From positions 799,432 through 863,431 of the forward strand of contig NZ_SJOM01000007.1 in assembly GCF_004762045.1 (NCBI RefSeq): a DNA stretch of 64,000 bases. Direction: 5' to 3'. A program made the translations under genes and the position numbers. Source of the DNA: Mycobacterium sp. DL99. Its GTDB lineage: Bacteria; Actinomycetota; Actinomycetes; Mycobacteriales; Mycobacteriaceae. This document shows, piece by piece, positions 12,610 through 20,491 of the stretch; positions within the stretch are counted from its first letter, which is position 1, and each line of letters begins with the position of its first letter. The notes under the pieces are model-generated. The model ran no database searches. It was not told the DNA's origin and worked only from the letters and a program-made list of their open reading frames with translations.

Positions 12610-12629
12610 GCGCGAGGGGACAAAGGAAA

Positions 12630-13403
12630 TCAGCGGCGGTCCCCGAACTCCTCATCCAAGATCGCCACCAACCGGTCGACCATCCACTCGGTGAGCATCT
12701 TGCCCTTCTCGGCGGTGGCCGCCTCAGGAGACGACAAAACACCGCTGGCCGTGGACATCCGGGTGTCGATCGGCAGCACATCGTGGTTGACGACCCGCTC
12801 GGGTGCATCTGCCTTGATGTGCTCGGTCCGCACCAGGTGCGGTGCGTGGTGCAGCAGCAGCGAGGTCTCGATGACCGCGGCATGCTCGAGCGCCAGACCG
12901 GGGAAGCCCTCGGGCCAGATGGCCTGCTGGCGGTCCACGGTGAAATCGGGGTTGGCGTCCTCCATCACCAGGATCTTCAGTTCCGGGTGCTTCTCGGAGA
13001 TCAGGAACGCCGGCTCGTAGATGAAGCCACTGTTCTCGTAGTGCCAGTTGTACAGCACGATGTTGCGGAACCCGGCCCGCTTCAGCTCACTGAGGATGTC
13101 CTCGAGCAGCGCGATGTAAGTGGTGGCCCGCAGCGACAGGGTGCCTGGGATATGTTGTCCACCACCGCTACCCGGTCGGCTGCGATAGCCGAACGGAACG
13201 AACTGGCCGACGACCAGGTCGGTCCGACGGCTGGCCTCCTCCAGCAGCTTCTCGGGGATGAGCCAGTCGGTGCAGACCGGCAGGTGGTGGCCGTGCTGTT
13301 CGGTCGAACCGATCGGGATGGCGACCGGGATGTCGGCGCGGGCCGCCTCGGCGATCTCCGACCACGTCATGTCCCGGTACATCCGGGGCTTCTGCTCAGC
13401 CAT
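12630..13403 (-). CDS. Creatininase (creatinine amidohydrolase)
   Basis: A 257-residue binuclear metalloenzyme hydrolysing the cyclic amide of creatinine. The metal ligands known for the Pseudomonas enzyme are present at the same spacing: E35 and H37 (STEQHGHH), D46, H121 and E123 (WHYENS). Segments SGGGQHIPGTLSL, PEGFPGLALEHAAVIETSL and the C-terminal VLSSPEAAT also follow true creatininase rather than the distant family members. ATG 13403 has AAGGAG 7 nt upstream, better than TTG 13409. It is the last gene of an epimerase-SDR-creatininase operon. No creatinase or hydantoinase is beside it, so the end product in this pathway is open. Confidence 0.82.
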   Translation of the reverse strand: MAEQKPRMYRDMTWSEIAEAARADIPVAIPIGSTEQHGHHLPVCTDWLIPEKLLEEASRRTDLVVGQFVPFGYRSRPGSGGGQHIPGTLSLRATTYIALLEDILSELKRAGFRNIVLYNWHYENSGFIYEPAFLISEKHPELKILVMEDANPDFTVDRQQAIWPEGFPGLALEHAAVIETSLLLHHAPHLVRTEHIKADAPERVVNHDVLPIDTRMSTASGVLSSPEAATAEKGKMLTEWMVDRLVAILDEEFGDRR

Positions 13404-13421
13404 AGTCAAACTCCTTGTAGG

Positions 13422-14222
13422 TCAGTTGTTGTGGGAGACGCCGATGTTGCCGGCGGGAATGCAGCTCGAGCGTCCGCCGTCGACGACGAGGTGGGTGCCG
13501 ACGGCGTAGCTGGCGCGGTCGGACAGCAGGAACACCACGGCCTCGGCGATCTCCTGCGGTTCACCGAACCGTCCGACTGCGACGCTGGACTCGATCTCGG
13601 CGATCTCGGCCTCGGCGTCGGCGCTGTCCTCGAACTCGACCATGAGCAGCGGAGTGCGGGTGGTGCCGGGACACACGGAGTTGACCCGGATGCCCCAGGA
13701 CGCCAGTTCCGCTGCGGCACTGCGGGTCATCGCCACGATGGCGCCCTTGGTCGCGGTGTAGGCGACGAAACCGGGCTGGCCCATGAGCGCGAGTTCGGAG
13801 CCGGTGTTGACGATCGCGCCGGCGCCCCGGGGCTGCATGACGCGGGCCGCCTCGCGCAGCACGTAAAACGACCCGGCCACGTTGATCGACATCAGATCGT
13901 CGAGGGCCTCGTCGGTGGTCTCGACAAGCGGCGCGACGCGGGATATTCCGGCGTTGTTGAGCACGGCGTCGATGGGACCCAACTCGGCCTCGACCCGGTC
14001 GAACGCCGCGCGCACCGCGGCCGAATCCCGCACGTCGACGCTGACCGGCAGGGCGCGCCTGCCGTGTCCTTCGACGAGCCGGACGGCCTCGGACAAATCG
14101 TCCTGCGGCCGGGCCAGCACCGCCACGTCGGCACCTTCGCGGGCCAGGGTGGCGGCGGTGGCCAGCCCGATGCCTGAGGAGGCTCCGCTCACCAGGGCAA
14201 TGCGGCCTGTCATCTCACCCAT
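13422..14222 (-). CDS. Short-chain dehydrogenase/reductase
   Basis: A 266-residue classical SDR. It has the cofactor motif SGASSGIG (residues 12-19), NNAG at 89-92, and the catalytic residues S142, Y155 and K159 (YTATK). The aspartate after the second strand is replaced by ARPQ, which leaves NAD/NADP preference unclear. It sits between the epimerase and the creatininase, with short gaps (26 and 18 bp), so the three are co-transcribed. The substrate is unknown; oxidation of a hydroxyl on the same compound family handled by the neighbours is the simplest idea. Confidence 0.85.
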   Translation of the reverse strand: MGEMTGRIALVSGASSGIGLATAATLAREGADVAVLARPQDDLSEAVRLVEGHGRRALPVSVDVRDSAAVRAAFDRVEAELGPIDAVLNNAGISRVAPLVETTDEALDDLMSINVAGSFYVLREAARVMQPRGAGAIVNTGSELALMGQPGFVAYTATKGAIVAMTRSAAAELASWGIRVNSVCPGTTRTPLLMVEFEDSADAEAEIAEIESSVAVGRFGEPQEIAEAVVFLLSDRASYAVGTHLVVDGGRSSCIPAGNIGVSHNN

Positions 14223-14248
14223 GTGCGTGTCCTTTTCGTCTCGGTCCG

Positions 14249-15166
14249 TCACAGCTTCTCGGTCGCCCGGATCCACTCGATCTGCTTCTCCAGGCCCTTC
14301 TCCAGCGTCCAGGCCGGCACGTAGCCGAGGTCGCGCTCCGACCGGCCCAGATCGAACTGGACCTGGCGGTCCCAGTCGGGCAGGTAGCCCGGGCCGATCT
14401 CGAACCGGGCATCGGGCAGGAACTTCTTCAGCAGGTCGGCGGTTTCGAAGACGGTCATGCGGTCGCCGCCCGAGACGAAGTAGGCCTGCTGGGTCAGGTT
14501 GGCGGTGGTGGACGCCAGCCGGGCAGCGGTGGCGACATCGTCGACGTAGACGAACTGGAACCCGTGATCACCACCGGATTCGAGGGCGAAGGTCTCGCCG
14601 CGCAGTCCGGCCCGGATCATGTCGCCGAGCAGGCTGGGCATCCACAGGCCCGGCCCGTACACCTCGGTGATGCGCAGCGACACGATTTCCATGTCGTAGA
14701 GCGAGTTGTACGTGCTGCCCAGCAACTCGCCCGCCACTTTGGTCACGCCGTAGACGGTGGTGGGGGCCGGCTTGATGTCTTCGGTGACCGGGCCGGCCTC
14801 GGTGATGTTGCCCAGGGCGCACTCCGAGGAGAAAAACACGATGCGACGGACGCCGGTCATCCGGGCCGCTTCGTACACCGCAAGCGTGCCATCGGCATTC
14901 GCCGCGAAGGTGGTGACCGGCAGCTCGATCGAGATCGCCGGGTGGCTCTGCCCGGCGGTGTGGATGATGCGGTCCACCTCGTAGGTGCGGAGGGTTTCGG
15001 TCAGGCGCGGGATGTCGAACAGTTCGCCAAGCACCGGGACTACCCCGTCGCGGGGGTCGACGGAGTAGTCGCGGTTGTACATGATGACGCGTTCGCCGCC
15101 GGCGAGCAGTTGGTCCACCAGGTGACGGCCGACGAAGCCGCGGCCGCCGGTGACGAGTGTGGTCAT
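14249..15166 (-). CDS. NAD-dependent epimerase/dehydratase family protein
   Basis: A 305-residue extended SDR. The N-terminal Rossmann motif is VTGGRGFVG (residues 5-13), and the catalytic tyrosine and lysine are Y139 and K143 (YGVTK), with SSE at 113-115. ATG 15166 has an AGGAAG about 6 nt upstream. It leads a minus-strand operon divergent from a PucR-type activator. Members of this family act on nucleotide sugars or as simple alcohol dehydrogenases; no sugar-nucleotide genes are nearby, so a dehydrogenase role in the local catabolic path is favoured. Confidence 0.82.
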   Translation of the reverse strand: MTTLVTGGRGFVGRHLVDQLLAGGERVIMYNRDYSVDPRDGVVPVLGELFDIPRLTETLRTYEVDRIIHTAGQSHPAISIELPVTTFAANADGTLAVYEAARMTGVRRIVFFSSECALGNITEAGPVTEDIKPAPTTVYGVTKVAGELLGSTYNSLYDMEIVSLRITEVYGPGLWMPSLLGDMIRAGLRGETFALESGGDHGFQFVYVDDVATAARLASTTANLTQQAYFVSGGDRMTVFETADLLKKFLPDARFEIGPGYLPDWDRQVQFDLGRSERDLGYVPAWTLEKGLEKQIEWIRATEKL

Positions 15167-15306
15167 GTCAATCTTCCTCTATTGGTGGTAATTAGATTGT
15201 GCTGCAACATATTTGGTCGGAGCGGTTGGTGCCGGTTTGGCCGGCGCGCACGTTCCTTGGTCCCGTGTGGACCAGAATGCCCCGCTGCCTGCCCCGCGAC
15301 AACAGA

Positions 15307-15353
15307 CGTATTGTCATACGTTTAGCGGCTGTCATAGGTCATACTGTCGTATG
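15307..15353. promoter_or_regulatory. Two spaced palindromes, probable PucR operators
   Basis: CGTAT-TGTC-ATACG (15307-15320) and CATAC-TGTC-GTATG (15340-15353) are both perfect 5+5 inverted repeats with the same TGTC spacer, 33 bp apart. The second covers the start codon of the PucR-type gene. TGTCATA also recurs at 15312 and 15330. The site could give autoregulation and drive the divergent epimerase operon. Confidence 0.5.
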
Positions 15354-16853
15354 TCCTTGACCGTGAGAGACGTGCTGGCGCACCCGTCGTTGCAGTCGGC
15401 CGGCCCCGCCGTGCTCAGCGGTGGCGACAACCTCGATCACCCCGTGCGCTGGGTTCATTCCACCGACCTCTACGACATCGCGGGCCTGCTGCGCGGCGAT
15501 GAAGTGCTGTTGACCAACGGCGTCGGCCTCATCGATGTGGGCGAGGCCGGTCGCCGGCTGTACGTCCGGCGATTGGCCGAGCGAGGCGTGGCCGGGCTGT
15601 TCTTCGAGGTCGGAAGGACATTCGCGCAAGTACCGCCGGAGATGGTCGAGGAGGCGCTGCCGCTGGGGTTCACGGTGGTCGAGCTGGCGCCGACCCTTCG
15701 GTTCACCGAGGTGGCCGAGGCGGTCAACAGTGAGCTGATCAATCGTTCGGTCTCGCGGTTGCGCTACGCCGACGAGACGTCGCGGGCGCTGTCGGAAGCG
15801 CTGGCCCGGGGCGCGACCCTGAATGAACTGATCGATCAGGTCGCCTCGATGCTCGGGACGTCGGCCCGGCTGAGCGACTATGCGGGACGCGTCATGGTCG
15901 AGTCCAGTGCCGGCGACGGCGCCGGTGCCGAGCGCTCCGAGGTGCCGGTCATGGTCGACGGAACGGCTTGGGGCCGGCTGTCGGTGGATCCGCAGGGCGT
16001 ACCCGAACTGCTCTGCGCCGCCGTGCTCGACCGTGCGCCCACGGTGCTGGGGCTGTGCCTGATGCGGGAGCAGACGGGCATCGCGGGCACGCTCCGGGCG
16101 CAGCAGCTGGTGCTCGATCAGCTGGTGGCGAATCAACCCGTCGAACACAGCGCGCTGGAATCGCGGCTGCGCGCGGCGGGCATCGCGACGACGGGCCAAC
16201 GCTACGTATGCGTCGCGATCGACCCGGAGCGCGTCGAATCGGTTGCCTCGGTGGCGGATGCCCTGATGGGTCAGGTCGGCCACGGCATCTTCGGCCTCGT
16301 CGACGGTCTGTTGTGCGGCGTGTTGGCCATGCCCGCCGGGGTGCCGTCGACCGAAGTCCTCGATGCCGTGCGCGAGGCCGCGCGCGTTGCCCGACTTCCA
16401 CGAAACCGTCTGTGCGCCACAGCTAGTCGTGTGGTGGGCGAGATCGACCTGCTGCCCAGGGCCATGGTGGAGGCGCGTGAGACGCTGCGGCTCGGTCAGG
16501 GGCTGAGGGAGGCCGGCCCGGTGATCGGCGTGCAGGCACTCGTGCTGGAGCGGCTGTTGGCCCACCACGGTGACGCCGATGCCATGCGCCAATTCGTCGA
16601 CGACCAGATCGGCGCGCTGGAACGCAGCGACGGAGCCAAGGGGAGCGAGCTGGTCCGCACCCTGGAAGTGCTGATCGCGTGCGCGGGTAGCAAGGCGGAG
16701 GCCGCCAAACGCCTGCACATCCGCAGGCAGTCCCTCTACTACCGGCTCGACCAGGTGGCCCGGCTGCTCGAGGTCGACCTCGACGAACCCGGGCAGTTGA
16801 CCACCCTGGCGGTCGCCATTGCGGCCCGCCGGTTACAGCACATGTCCCGTTGA
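15351..16853 (+). CDS. PucR-family transcriptional regulator (first copy)
   Basis: A 500-residue regulator with an N-terminal PucR domain (TVRDVLAHPSLQSAGP, residues 4-19), a central GGDEF-like region, and a C-terminal helix-turn-helix of the HTH_30 type (RRQSLYYRLDQVARLLEVDL). PucR proteins control purine, allantoin and other nitrogen-compound catabolism in Gram-positives. ATG 15351 matches the usual N-terminus; the frame extends upstream but through operator-like DNA. It lies between the divergent creatininase operon and the GMC oxidoreductase genes and may control both. Confidence 0.85.
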   Translation: MSLTVRDVLAHPSLQSAGPAVLSGGDNLDHPVRWVHSTDLYDIAGLLRGDEVLLTNGVGLIDVGEAGRRLYVRRLAERGVAGLFFEVGRTFAQVPPEMVEEALPLGFTVVELAPTLRFTEVAEAVNSELINRSVSRLRYADETSRALSEALARGATLNELIDQVASMLGTSARLSDYAGRVMVESSAGDGAGAERSEVPVMVDGTAWGRLSVDPQGVPELLCAAVLDRAPTVLGLCLMREQTGIAGTLRAQQLVLDQLVANQPVEHSALESRLRAAGIATTGQRYVCVAIDPERVESVASVADALMGQVGHGIFGLVDGLLCGVLAMPAGVPSTEVLDAVREAARVARLPRNRLCATASRVVGEIDLLPRAMVEARETLRLGQGLREAGPVIGVQALVLERLLAHHGDADAMRQFVDDQIGALERSDGAKGSELVRTLEVLIACAGSKAEAAKRLHIRRQSLYYRLDQVARLLEVDLDEPGQLTTLAVAIAARRLQHMSR

Positions 16854-16893
16854 GGCGGCTGATCAGCCCAAACTGACAGGGCGTTGACAGTGT

Positions 16894-16909
16894 TTGTGCG
16901 CCTGCACAA
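16894..16909. promoter_or_regulatory. Palindrome upstream of the GMC oxidoreductase
   Basis: TTGTGC-GCCT-GCACAA is a perfect 6+6 inverted repeat with a 4-nt spacer. A further TTTGTGC half-site occurs at 16924-16930. It sits about 100 bp before the GMC oxidoreductase start, in the 155-bp gap after the PucR gene, where a promoter is expected. Confidence 0.4.
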
Positions 16910-17008
16910 GGCGGGTCCTGCACTTTGTGCGGATCAATTCTCGCCCTCCAAGGTGTGACGCACGCATCATTATTCGCACAGCAGCCCATCTGACCTGGAG
17001 TGCGACGA

Positions 17009-18625
17009 GTGAACACCCGAGAAATCCATGACGAACCCGACGTCCTGATCGTGGGGGCCGGAGCCTCCGGCGGGGTGGCGGCCCTCGAACTGGCCCGCCA
17101 CGGACTCAAGGTCGTCTGCCTTGAGCAGGGCGACTGGAACCTGCCCGACGACTTCACCGCCGGCAAGCCGGAGTGGGAGCTCACCCGCCTCAAGCAGTGG
17201 AATGCCAGCCCCAACGTGCGGCAGAATTCCGCCGACTATCCGATCGACAGCACTGAGAGCCCCGTCGAACCGTTGATGTTCAACGGTGTGGGCGGCAGCA
17301 CCATCATGTTCTCCGGACACTGGGTGCGCCCCATGCCGTCAGACTTCCGGGTCAAGACCCTCGACGGCGTCGCCGAGGACTGGCCGTTCACCTACGAGGA
17401 TCTGCGGCCGTTCTTGGACGAGGTCACCCACCACATCGGGGCGTCCGGACTGGAAGGCGACCCAGCCTATCCGGACCCGCACACCTTCCCGCTGCCCCCG
17501 CTGCCGATCGGCAAGTACGGCCTCGTCGCGGCCAAGGGAATGAACAAGCTGGGCTGGCACTGGTGGCCCGCGCCGAACGCCATCGCCTCGCGCAAGTACA
17601 AGAACCAGGAAGCCTGCATGCGCTACGGCGCCTGCGAATCCGGCTGCCCCGTCGGCGCCAAGGCCAGTACCGACATCACCCACTGGCGCGACGCGATCAA
17701 GCTCGGGGTGCAGCTGGTCACCGGAGCCCGGGTCAGCCGAATCACCACGAACGACCGCGGACTGGCGACCGGTGCCGAGTACATCGACCGCGACGGCATG
17801 CTGCAGCATCAGGCCGCGCGGGTGACCGTGGTGGCGGCCAACGGAATCGGCACGCCCCGGCTGCTGCTGAACTCGGCCGAGGGCGGCCTGGCCAATTCGT
17901 CGGGCCTGGTCGGCAAGCGGCTGATGACGCACCCCTACGCCTCGGTCTACGGCGCATACGACGAAGACATGGAGACCTGGCTCGGCCCGGCCGGCCAGGC
18001 CATTCAGTCCCTGCAGTTCTACGAGACCGACACCGACCGCGGATTCGTGCGCGGTGCGAAGTGGAACCTGATGCCGACCGGTGGCCCGCTGGCCCAGACG
18101 TTGTGGGAGCCCGGCGACAACTGGCGCGACGGCTTCGGCGCCAACTTCCATCCGCGGCTGGCGAGCACCTTCGGTCGCTACACCGAATGGGGCATCACCA
18201 CCGAGGACCTGCCCGACGAATCCAACACCGTGACACTGGATCCCGATGTCACCGACTCCGACGGCATCCCCGCGGCCAAGATCCACTACGAGATCGGCGA
18301 GAACTGCCAGCGCATGCTCGAGTTCAACGTCGCGCGGGCGGTCGAGGCCCACGAGGCCGCCGGAGCCGTTGACGTGCACCCGGTTCCGGTGGTTCGGCAC
18401 AGTGCCTGGCACTTGCTGGGCACCACGAAGATGGGCACCGACCCGGCCACCTCCGTCGTCGACGAATGGTGCCGCACACATGACGTCCCGAACCTGTTCA
18501 TCGTGGACGGCAGCACCATGGTCACGTCGACCGGTATGAATCCCACCGCCACCATCATGGCGGTCGCCCTGCGGTCCATGCGGCATCTGGCCGAGACCCG
18601 CTCCAGCATCCCGACTGCATTCTGA
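17009..18625 (+). CDS. GMC-family FAD oxidoreductase
   Basis: A 538-residue flavoprotein. The FAD-binding motif GAGASGG is at residues 16-22. The catalytic His/Asn pair is H468 (WHLLGTTKMG) and N511 (GMNPTATIM). A cysteine cluster C203, C209, C213 (CMRYGACESGC) resembles that of membrane-associated gluconate and sugar dehydrogenases. GTG 17009 has GGAG 8 nt upstream. It is followed 8 bp later by a small subunit, the arrangement of two- or three-part dehydrogenases. No cytochrome subunit and no Tat signal are visible, so it probably acts in the cytoplasm with an unidentified acceptor. Confidence 0.85.
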   Translation: MNTREIHDEPDVLIVGAGASGGVAALELARHGLKVVCLEQGDWNLPDDFTAGKPEWELTRLKQWNASPNVRQNSADYPIDSTESPVEPLMFNGVGGSTIMFSGHWVRPMPSDFRVKTLDGVAEDWPFTYEDLRPFLDEVTHHIGASGLEGDPAYPDPHTFPLPPLPIGKYGLVAAKGMNKLGWHWWPAPNAIASRKYKNQEACMRYGACESGCPVGAKASTDITHWRDAIKLGVQLVTGARVSRITTNDRGLATGAEYIDRDGMLQHQAARVTVVAANGIGTPRLLLNSAEGGLANSSGLVGKRLMTHPYASVYGAYDEDMETWLGPAGQAIQSLQFYETDTDRGFVRGAKWNLMPTGGPLAQTLWEPGDNWRDGFGANFHPRLASTFGRYTEWGITTEDLPDESNTVTLDPDVTDSDGIPAAKIHYEIGENCQRMLEFNVARAVEAHEAAGAVDVHPVPVVRHSAWHLLGTTKMGTDPATSVVDEWCRTHDVPNLFIVDGSTMVTSTGMNPTATIMAVALRSMRHLAETRSSIPTAF

Positions 18626-18633
18626 GGACCGTC

Positions 18634-19026
18634 ATGCTCAATTCCGAACAGCGCCAGGTGTTTGCCACTCTGGCCGAGACCCTCATCCCCGCAAGTGACA
18701 CCATGCCGTCGGCCACCACCGCGGAGGTGTCCGGCGCGCTGCTCGACCAGGTCCTGGGTTACCGGCCCGACCTCGTCGGCGCGCTCACCGCGGCGCTGGA
18801 CTCCAGCGCAGGCAAGGATCCCGAAGCTGCGCTGGACAGCCTGTCCGCCGAGCAGCCGGACCAGTTCGAAGCGCTGACCGTCCTGGCGGCGGGGGCCTAC
18901 TTCCTCAGCCCGGCCGTGAAAGCTGCCATGCCCTACGACGCCGCACCACGGCCGGCGCGCGATGACATGGACACCTATGTGGACATGCTCGAGAGCGTCG
19001 TCGACCGCGGCTTCACGATCCGCTGA
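18634..19026 (+). CDS. Small subunit of GMC dehydrogenase (gluconate 2-dehydrogenase subunit 3-like)
   Basis: A 130-residue protein beginning LNSEQRQVFATLAETLIPA, the characteristic opening of the subunit 3 family that accompanies GMC dehydrogenases. It lacks the Tat signal peptide that periplasmic members carry, in agreement with the leaderless catalytic partner upstream. The 8-bp gap indicates co-translation. It probably stabilises or matures the flavoprotein. Confidence 0.72.
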   Translation: MLNSEQRQVFATLAETLIPASDTMPSATTAEVSGALLDQVLGYRPDLVGALTAALDSSAGKDPEAALDSLSAEQPDQFEALTVLAAGAYFLSPAVKAAMPYDAAPRPARDDMDTYVDMLESVVDRGFTIR

Positions 19027-19061
19027 TCCGGCCCGATACCCACCAGACAAGGACGTATCTC

Positions 19062-20486
19062 ATGTCGCATGACAGTGCCCCGAGGGTCGAGTATCTGACC
19101 ATCCAGCCGGTGCCGGAATCGCAGCGCACCGGAAAGGTGAGGCACCTTTTCTCGTTCTGGTTTACCGTCCAGATCATCCCGCTGGCCGTGGTCACGGGTC
19201 TTCTGGGACCGACGATCTTCAAGCTGGACGTCACATCCACGATCATCGCGATCCTTCTCGGTAGCGTCGTGGGCGCGGTGTTCATGGCGCTGCACTCGGT
19301 GCAGGGGTCGGGCCTCGGTGTACCGCAGATGATTCAGGCGCGCGCCCAGTTCGGGATGTACGGGTCGCTGCTGGTGATCGTCGTCGTCATCCTTGCCTAT
19401 GTCGGCTGGATCGTCTCCCTGATGATATTGGCACAGCAGACCCTGCTGGCGGTCTTCCCATCGCTGAATGCCGTTGTGGCGCTTGCCGTCAGCACGGGTC
19501 TCACCCTGGTCACCGTGGTGGTCGGCTACCAGCTCATTCTGCGGATGAACCGGGTGATGGTCTGGCTCTCGGGTCTCGCCCTGCTGTTCACCCTCGGCTA
19601 CACCGCAGTCGCTGCGGTGCATGGTGGCGTCGGCGACATCGGTGGTGGCGGCGGTGGCGCCTTCAACTGGACCGGCTTCCTGGGCATGGCATCGGTTGCC
19701 GGGATCTGGCAGCTTTCCTACGCGCCCTATGTCTCGGACTACTCACGCTATCTGCCGTCGTCCACCACCCCCCGTTCCGCTTTCTGGTACACGTACTTCG
19801 GCACGCTCCTCGGCGCTGCCGGAGCGATGATCGTCGGTGCGCTCCTCGTTGCGGGCCTGGGATCCGATGCCCAACTGGCCAGTCTGTCGCACATCATGCC
19901 CGGCCCACTGTTCGTGTTCGTGATGCTCGTGTTCTTCTTCGGCGCGATCGACGCCGGCGTCATCAACATGTACGGATCGTCGCTGTGCACTCTGACCTGT
20001 ATCCAGGCCTTCAAACTGAAGTGGTCGCCGAAGTCCTCGGCCAGGAACATCACCGCGACAGCGATCGCGGTAGTGGTCTTCGTCGCCGCCATCGGATTTT
20101 CTGACGACTTCCTCGTGCAGTACTCCAACTTCATCAGCATCCTGATCTATCTGCTGATTCCGTGGAGCATCGTCAACCTGATCGACTACTACGTGGTGAA
20201 GAAGGGGCATTACGACCCGGCCTCGTTCAGCGATCCGAAGAGTGGCTACGGTGCCTTCAATGTCCCGGCGGTGCTCAGCTACTTCCTCGGCTTCGTCGTC
20301 CAAATCCCGTTCATGTCAACGGCGTTCTATCAGGGCGTGGTTGCCAGCAAGATCGGTGGCATCGATACGGCGTGGATCGTGGGGACGGTTGCGACGTTCT
20401 TCATCTACCTCGGCCTGATCAAGCTGTGGCAGGCACGCCAAGTCGAAGAGTTGCAGCCTGCGCTCGCGACCGAGAGCGCACGCTGA
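19062..20486 (+). CDS. NCS1-family permease (first copy)
   Basis: A 474-residue polytopic membrane protein with about 12 hydrophobic segments. The N-terminal pattern, an acidic lead followed by VPESQRTGKVRHLFSFW, and the central SYAPYVSDYSRYLP are typical of nucleobase:cation symporter-1 proteins of the cytosine/purine type. Transport of a heterocyclic nitrogen compound fits the PucR regulators and the creatininase in this locus. AAGGA lies upstream of ATG 19062. The exact substrate cannot be read from sequence. Confidence 0.85.
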   Translation: MSHDSAPRVEYLTIQPVPESQRTGKVRHLFSFWFTVQIIPLAVVTGLLGPTIFKLDVTSTIIAILLGSVVGAVFMALHSVQGSGLGVPQMIQARAQFGMYGSLLVIVVVILAYVGWIVSLMILAQQTLLAVFPSLNAVVALAVSTGLTLVTVVVGYQLILRMNRVMVWLSGLALLFTLGYTAVAAVHGGVGDIGGGGGGAFNWTGFLGMASVAGIWQLSYAPYVSDYSRYLPSSTTPRSAFWYTYFGTLLGAAGAMIVGALLVAGLGSDAQLASLSHIMPGPLFVFVMLVFFFGAIDAGVINMYGSSLCTLTCIQAFKLKWSPKSSARNITATAIAVVVFVAAIGFSDDFLVQYSNFISILIYLLIPWSIVNLIDYYVVKKGHYDPASFSDPKSGYGAFNVPAVLSYFLGFVVQIPFMSTAFYQGVVASKIGGIDTAWIVGTVATFFIYLGLIKLWQARQVEELQPALATESAR

Positions 20487-20491
20487 TCACC

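Noticed and set aside
12630..13403. Creatininase as the mycofactocin protein MftE
   Set aside because: No mftA, mftB, mftC or other mycofactocin genes are near, and the sequence follows true creatininase in its SGGG and PEGF segments.
12420..14177. 585-codon plus-strand frame over the creatininase and SDR
   Set aside because: Opposite-strand shadow. It crosses the terminator hairpins, and the minus-strand genes carry intact catalytic residues and ribosome-binding sites.
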